This document shows, in pieces, positions 22,362 through 24,806 of a stretch of 24,806 nt of DNA (position 1 is the first letter of the stretch; each line of letters starts with the position of its first letter). Both the position numbers and the translations under genes were made by a program. The notes under the pieces are model-generated. The model was not told the DNA's origin. It worked only from the letters and a program-made list of their open reading frames with translations, and made no database searches. Source of the stretch: an uncultured Eubacteriales bacterium (GTDB taxonomy: Bacteria > Bacillota > Clostridia > Oscillospirales > Oscillospiraceae); NCBI GenBank assembly GCA_905202605.1, contig CAJKSU010000017.1:1-24806 (forward strand), read 5' to 3'.

Positions 22362-23213
22362 TTACCGCCCCCTCTTCATCTGAATTTCGTCATGCTCCGG
22401 GCTTCGCTCGTCAAAGTTGCTGCCCTTTCCCGGATGATTCAGCATACCGGCTGTTGGGGTCAGCTGATCCCCGGTTGCAAGTGCATAGCTGTCGTTGCCG
22501 TCCAGCTTCTTCTCCCACATCCGCAGCAGCAGAGATGCAATCAGCGTCATGCACAGGTAACCCGCCATCTCCAGCGCCGCCGAGGGAAAATAAAGATAGG
22601 TTGCGCCTACCACGCCGCGATGCACTGCGAAGAAATCCGTGAAGGAGATGATGAACATCACGGAGGTATCCTTTACGTTAATAATAAAGTTGTTGCCGAT
22701 CTGGGGCATAATGTTTCTCAGCGCCTGAGGCAGAATCACATAGAGCATGGTCTGTACATGGTTCATGCCAATGGCCTTTGCGCCTTCGGTCTGTCCGGGA
22801 TCTATGGAGAGAATGCCGCCCCGAACCGTTTCCGCCATATACGCGCCGGTGTTAATGGATACTACCAGAATCGCCGCCACCCACACATTGGAGAACTGCA
22901 CCTGCTGATTGGTGAAATAGGGCAGACCGTAGTATACAAATACCGCCTGCAGCACCATGGGGGTTCCCCGGAACACCTCCACATAGACCCGGACAATGAC
23001 ACGAATCAGCGCCAGAAAAAAGCGTTTTACGGGGTGGTCTGTTTTCGCATGGGGGATGGTCTGTAGAATGCCGCAGATAAACCCGATGATGCAGCCGATG
23101 AGCGTTGCCACCAGCGCCAGCACCAGAGTATTCTTCACGCCGTTCAAATAGGAGCTGCCATACTTGCTCCAGAGCTTTCCAATATCAGAGCCCAGCTTTA
23201 CCAGCTGTTCCAT
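22362..23213 (-). CDS. Amino-acid ABC transporter permease (HisM/GlnP type; lysine predicted)
   Basis: The 283-residue membrane protein has about five hydrophobic segments (NTLVLALVATLIGCIIGFIC near the start) and the EAA loop EGAKAIGMNHVQTMLYVILP that contacts the ATPase. The family motif VEVFRGTPMVLQ is also present. A single permease suggests a homodimer. An unusual ~45-residue hydrophilic C-terminal tail (DGNDSYALATGDQLTPTAGM onward) extends beyond the usual end; I cannot assign a role. The ATG at 23213 has a weak purine-rich ribosome site. A GC-rich hairpin separates it from the binding-protein gene. Confidence 0.94.
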   Translation of the reverse strand: MEQLVKLGSDIGKLWSKYGSSYLNGVKNTLVLALVATLIGCIIGFICGILQTIPHAKTDHPVKRFFLALIRVIVRVYVEVFRGTPMVLQAVFVYYGLPYFTNQQVQFSNVWVAAILVVSINTGAYMAETVRGGILSIDPGQTEGAKAIGMNHVQTMLYVILPQALRNIMPQIGNNFIINVKDTSVMFIISFTDFFAVHRGVVGATYLYFPSAALEMAGYLCMTLIASLLLRMWEKKLDGNDSYALATGDQLTPTAGMLNHPGKGSNFDERSPEHDEIQMKRGR

Positions 23214-23247
23214 GGTGTTTCACTTCCCTTCTTTGTATCAAAGCGGT

Positions 23248-23284
23248 GCAGGGGGCGAGGGGAAGGCATATCCCCTCGCCCTGC
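23248..23284 (-). promoter_or_regulatory. GC-rich intercistronic hairpin between binding protein and permease genes
   Basis: GGGCGAGGGGA (23253-23263) pairs with TCCCCTCGCCC (23271-23281), an 11-bp stem that extends with GCAG/CTGC around one extra G. There is no T-run, so it is more likely an RNA stabiliser than a terminator. Confidence 0.65.
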
Positions 23285-23298
23285 CGTCTTGCAGTTAA

Positions 23299-24237
23299 TT
23301 ATTCGCCTACCGGCTGAATGGCAATGGCCTCAGCCATGATCTCATTGAAGTCGTCGGCAGTCATGCCATCGAGCGCACTGTTAATGGCATTCACCAAAGC
23401 GGTGTTGCCCTTCTGGACGGAGATACCGATGTTGACGTTCTCAGCACGCTCCTCATCGGTGAACTGGAAGTCGCCGTCGGTGCCGGAGAAGTCCAAGATC
23501 TTCATGTCGGGGTATGCCGCAACTGCGCCCTGAGCGGTGGGCATATCGGTGCAGATGTAATCCACCTGATTGGTTTCCAGCGCCATGAGCATAGCGGGAG
23601 CCGTCTCAGAAGCGGTCAGGATATTGGCATTCTCGATCTGAGGCAGGCACTTGTCATACCAGATGGTAGCGATCTGAGCGGTGCAGGTGCCGCCAGCCAG
23701 ATCGGCAATGGACTTGGCGTCGGCATACTGGCTGTCGGCCTTGGTCACGCATACGATGGTAGCGTAGAAGTAGGGGCCTGCAAAGTCCACCTGCTCGCTG
23801 CGCTCTGCGGTCATGGACTGACCGGCAATGGCTGCGTCAATAGTACCGGCCTGAACGGAAGGCACAAGGGAATCCCAGTCGGAACGAACAACCTCCAGCT
23901 GCCAGCCGTTGGCCTCGCAGATCTTCTTGGCGATCATAATATCATAGCCGTTGGCGTACTCGTTGGAATCCTTGATGGGAACAGCGCCGTTGCTGTCGTC
24001 CGTCTGGGTCCAGTTGTAGGGGGCATATGCGCACTCCATTGCCACGGTGAACACGCCGTCCTCCAGTCCGGGGATGGCAGCGGTTTCCGCCTTGGAATCG
24101 TCAGCCACAGTGTTGGACGCAGCCGCAGAGGCAGACGATGTAGCGGCAGACGCCGCCGATGCGCTGTCCGAGCCGCCGCAGGCGGTCATGCTCAGTACCA
24201 TAGTCAGGGACAGCAGCAGTGCAATGATTTTTCTCAT
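23299..24237 (-). CDS. Family 3 amino-acid-binding lipoprotein (lysine predicted)
   Basis: The 312-residue protein has a lipoprotein signal with lipobox SMTAC (C20), a Ser/Ala-rich linker (about 22-50) and a family 3 solute-binding domain. Motifs seen are FTVAMECAYAPYNW, GYDIMIAKKICEANGW, SDWDSLVPSVQAGTIDAAIAG and a QVDYICTDMPTAQG segment. Proteins of this type are anchored outside the membrane and hand polar amino acids to the permease. The ATG at 24237 follows GGAGG by 9 bases; an in-frame ATG three codons earlier touches that site and is unlikely. Lysine is predicted from the upstream riboswitch, not from the binding pocket. Confidence 0.93.
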   Translation of the reverse strand: MRKIIALLLSLTMVLSMTACGGSDSASAASAATSSASAAASNTVADDSKAETAAIPGLEDGVFTVAMECAYAPYNWTQTDDSNGAVPIKDSNEYANGYDIMIAKKICEANGWQLEVVRSDWDSLVPSVQAGTIDAAIAGQSMTAERSEQVDFAGPYFYATIVCVTKADSQYADAKSIADLAGGTCTAQIATIWYDKCLPQIENANILTASETAPAMLMALETNQVDYICTDMPTAQGAVAAYPDMKILDFSGTDGDFQFTDEERAENVNIGISVQKGNTALVNAINSALDGMTADDFNEIMAEAIAIQPVGE

Positions 24238-24292
24238 AATGATCATCCTCCATTTTTACCGGGATCCCGATGCATTGGAATCCAAAATAAAT

Positions 24293-24322
24293 CAGCCATG
24301 GACGCGGGCGCATCCATGGCTG
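24293..24322 (-). terminator. Riboswitch expression-platform terminator
   Basis: CAGCCATGGA (24293-24302) pairs perfectly with TCCATGGCTG (24313-24322), and the stem extends inward to a CCC loop (16 bp with one G-U). On the minus strand it is followed by ATTTATTTTGG. It lies between the aptamer and the ribosome binding site. Confidence 0.85.
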
Positions 24323-24349
24323 AAAACTGTACATAGCAGAAAACAACAC

Positions 24350-24520
24350 CATGCTCATAGCGCTCCACAGGATTGTGGCAGTCCGGCGGATGTTCTCCGA
24401 CGACCCAGGCAACAGCACGCAGGCACGCAACTGTCCCTTCGGCGGCATTCCCTTTCTCTGGAATCGGATACCTGTCCTTGACTCCGGATACTGATGTTTG
24501 CCGCGCCTCTACTCGCAGAT
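24350..24520 (-). ncRNA. Lysine riboswitch (L-box) aptamer
   Basis: On the minus strand the conserved core elements appear in order. They are GTAGAGGCGC (24503-24512) followed by CAGTATC, then GGGAATGCCGCCGAAGG (24436-24452), CTGGGTCG, and the closing GGAGCGCTATG (24356-24366). Compared with the B. subtilis lysC leader these correspond to AUAGAGGUGC, AGAGUAU, GGGGAGCGUCGCCGAAG and GGAGGGCUAUC. A terminator follows, so lysine binding should stop transcription of the transporter. The call was made by eye; a covariance-model search (Rfam Lysine) would settle it. Confidence 0.88.
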
Positions 24521-24533
24521 TGATTATGCTGGT

Positions 24534-24562
24534 ATCATAGCACTATCCTTTTTCTCTGTCAA
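24534..24562 (-). promoter_or_regulatory. Promoter of the lysine riboswitch and transporter operon
   Basis: On the minus strand TTGACA (24557-24562) and TATGAT (24534-24539) are separated by exactly 17 bp. The predicted start, near 24527, is just before the aptamer. Confidence 0.8.
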
Positions 24563-24619
24563 GTGCTCTGATACGATTTGTGGATTTTATAGAGGTTTCA
24601 GGTTCCGTGTGTGCAAGAA

Positions 24620-24806
24620 TTAGGAATTCTGACGTCCTCCGCAGTTCCGATTGTGTCCAGAGCCGGGACTGGGCAGCGCAGGCATCCTGCTCCGTTCCTC
24701 CCCGCAGCCGCTGTCACGATGGTCATGCTCCCGCCGCTCCGGTTCTTCGGCCCTGTGTTCGAATCGCAGGCTGCGGTATTCCAGATGTCCGCATGCATAA
24801 TCGAAG
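24620..24806 (-). CDS. Possible 3' end of an unrecognised gene (cut by window edge)
   Basis: A frame is open on the minus strand from the window edge to a TAA at 24620-24622, about 61 codons. It reads GHLEYRSLRFEHRAEEPERE near the start and becomes Gly/Ser/Arg/Asn-rich at the end. Third positions are GC-rich like the neighbouring genes, which gives mild support. However, two other frames are also open here, no terminator follows, and I recognise no family. It may be non-coding. Confidence 0.25.
   Translation of the reverse strand, partial: FDYACGHLEYRSLRFEHRAEEPERREHDHRDSGCGEERSRMPALPSPGSGHNRNCGGRQNS

Noticed and set aside
24700..24790. tRNA-like TTCGAATC loop with flanking 6-bp stem (CCTGTG/CGCAGG)
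   Set aside because: No matching anticodon arm, D arm or acceptor stem can be drawn around it, so it is a chance T-arm resemblance.
24598..24798. 66-codon open frame on the minus strand at the right edge
   Set aside because: It overlaps another open frame in the same GC-rich stretch, has no ribosome binding site, and its Cys/Gly/Thr-rich composition gives no family signal.
1..24806. CRISPR arrays, rRNA genes, insertion sequences and transposases
   Set aside because: I looked for regularly spaced repeats, transposase motifs and rRNA-like conserved stretches and saw none.

Overview
The window looks like a chromosomal segment of a gut-type Clostridia (Oscillospiraceae-like Firmicutes). The evidence is Gram-positive style AGGAGG ribosome binding sites, a lysine riboswitch, MltG and WecG/TagA homologues, a PadR regulator paired with a short membrane protein, and a MobV mobilisable element. 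All assignments were made by reading the sequence; no database search was run.

Left part (1-10217): an integrative mobilisable element (called B here) is inserted at the 3' end of guaA. A 13-bp direct repeat covering the last guaA codons lies at 508-520 and 10205-10217. From right to left B carries an XRE-type regulator, a divergent overlapping operon xis - int - ribbon-helix-helix gene - RepA-like ATPase - MobV relaxase, a stem-loop-rich candidate transfer or replication origin before the relaxase, and a cargo block. The cargo is an orphan solute-binding lipoprotein fused to a propeller-like region, a secreted protein, and a divergent PadR / membrane protein / secreted protein operon. No type IV secretion genes are present, so transfer would need a helper. 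Bases 1-507 look like the right end of a second, related element (A): a homologous regulator C-terminus, a terminator, a pair of 11-bp-phased repeats, and exactly the same 58-nt distance to the 13-bp core as in B. The two elements would therefore be stacked in tandem at guaA.

Middle (10206-16107): a nucleotide-synthesis cluster, carA-carB-guaA on the minus strand, supplying carbamoyl phosphate and GMP. guaA is intact because the element supplies the same terminal codons.

Right (16258-21545): a tightly overlapping six-gene minus-strand operon. Its order is a WecG/TagA/CpsF glycosyltransferase, thymidylate kinase, a DJ-1/PfpI protein, 5-formyltetrahydrofolate cyclo-ligase, the lytic transglycosylase MltG and a U32 peptidase-family (TrhP-like) protein. 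It has one promoter and one terminator.

Far right (21573-24562): a polar amino-acid ABC transporter operon (binding lipoprotein, permease, ATPase) led by a strong promoter and a lysine riboswitch with a terminator. The riboswitch points to lysine as the substrate. The last ~240 bases hold at most the 3' end of an unrecognised gene.
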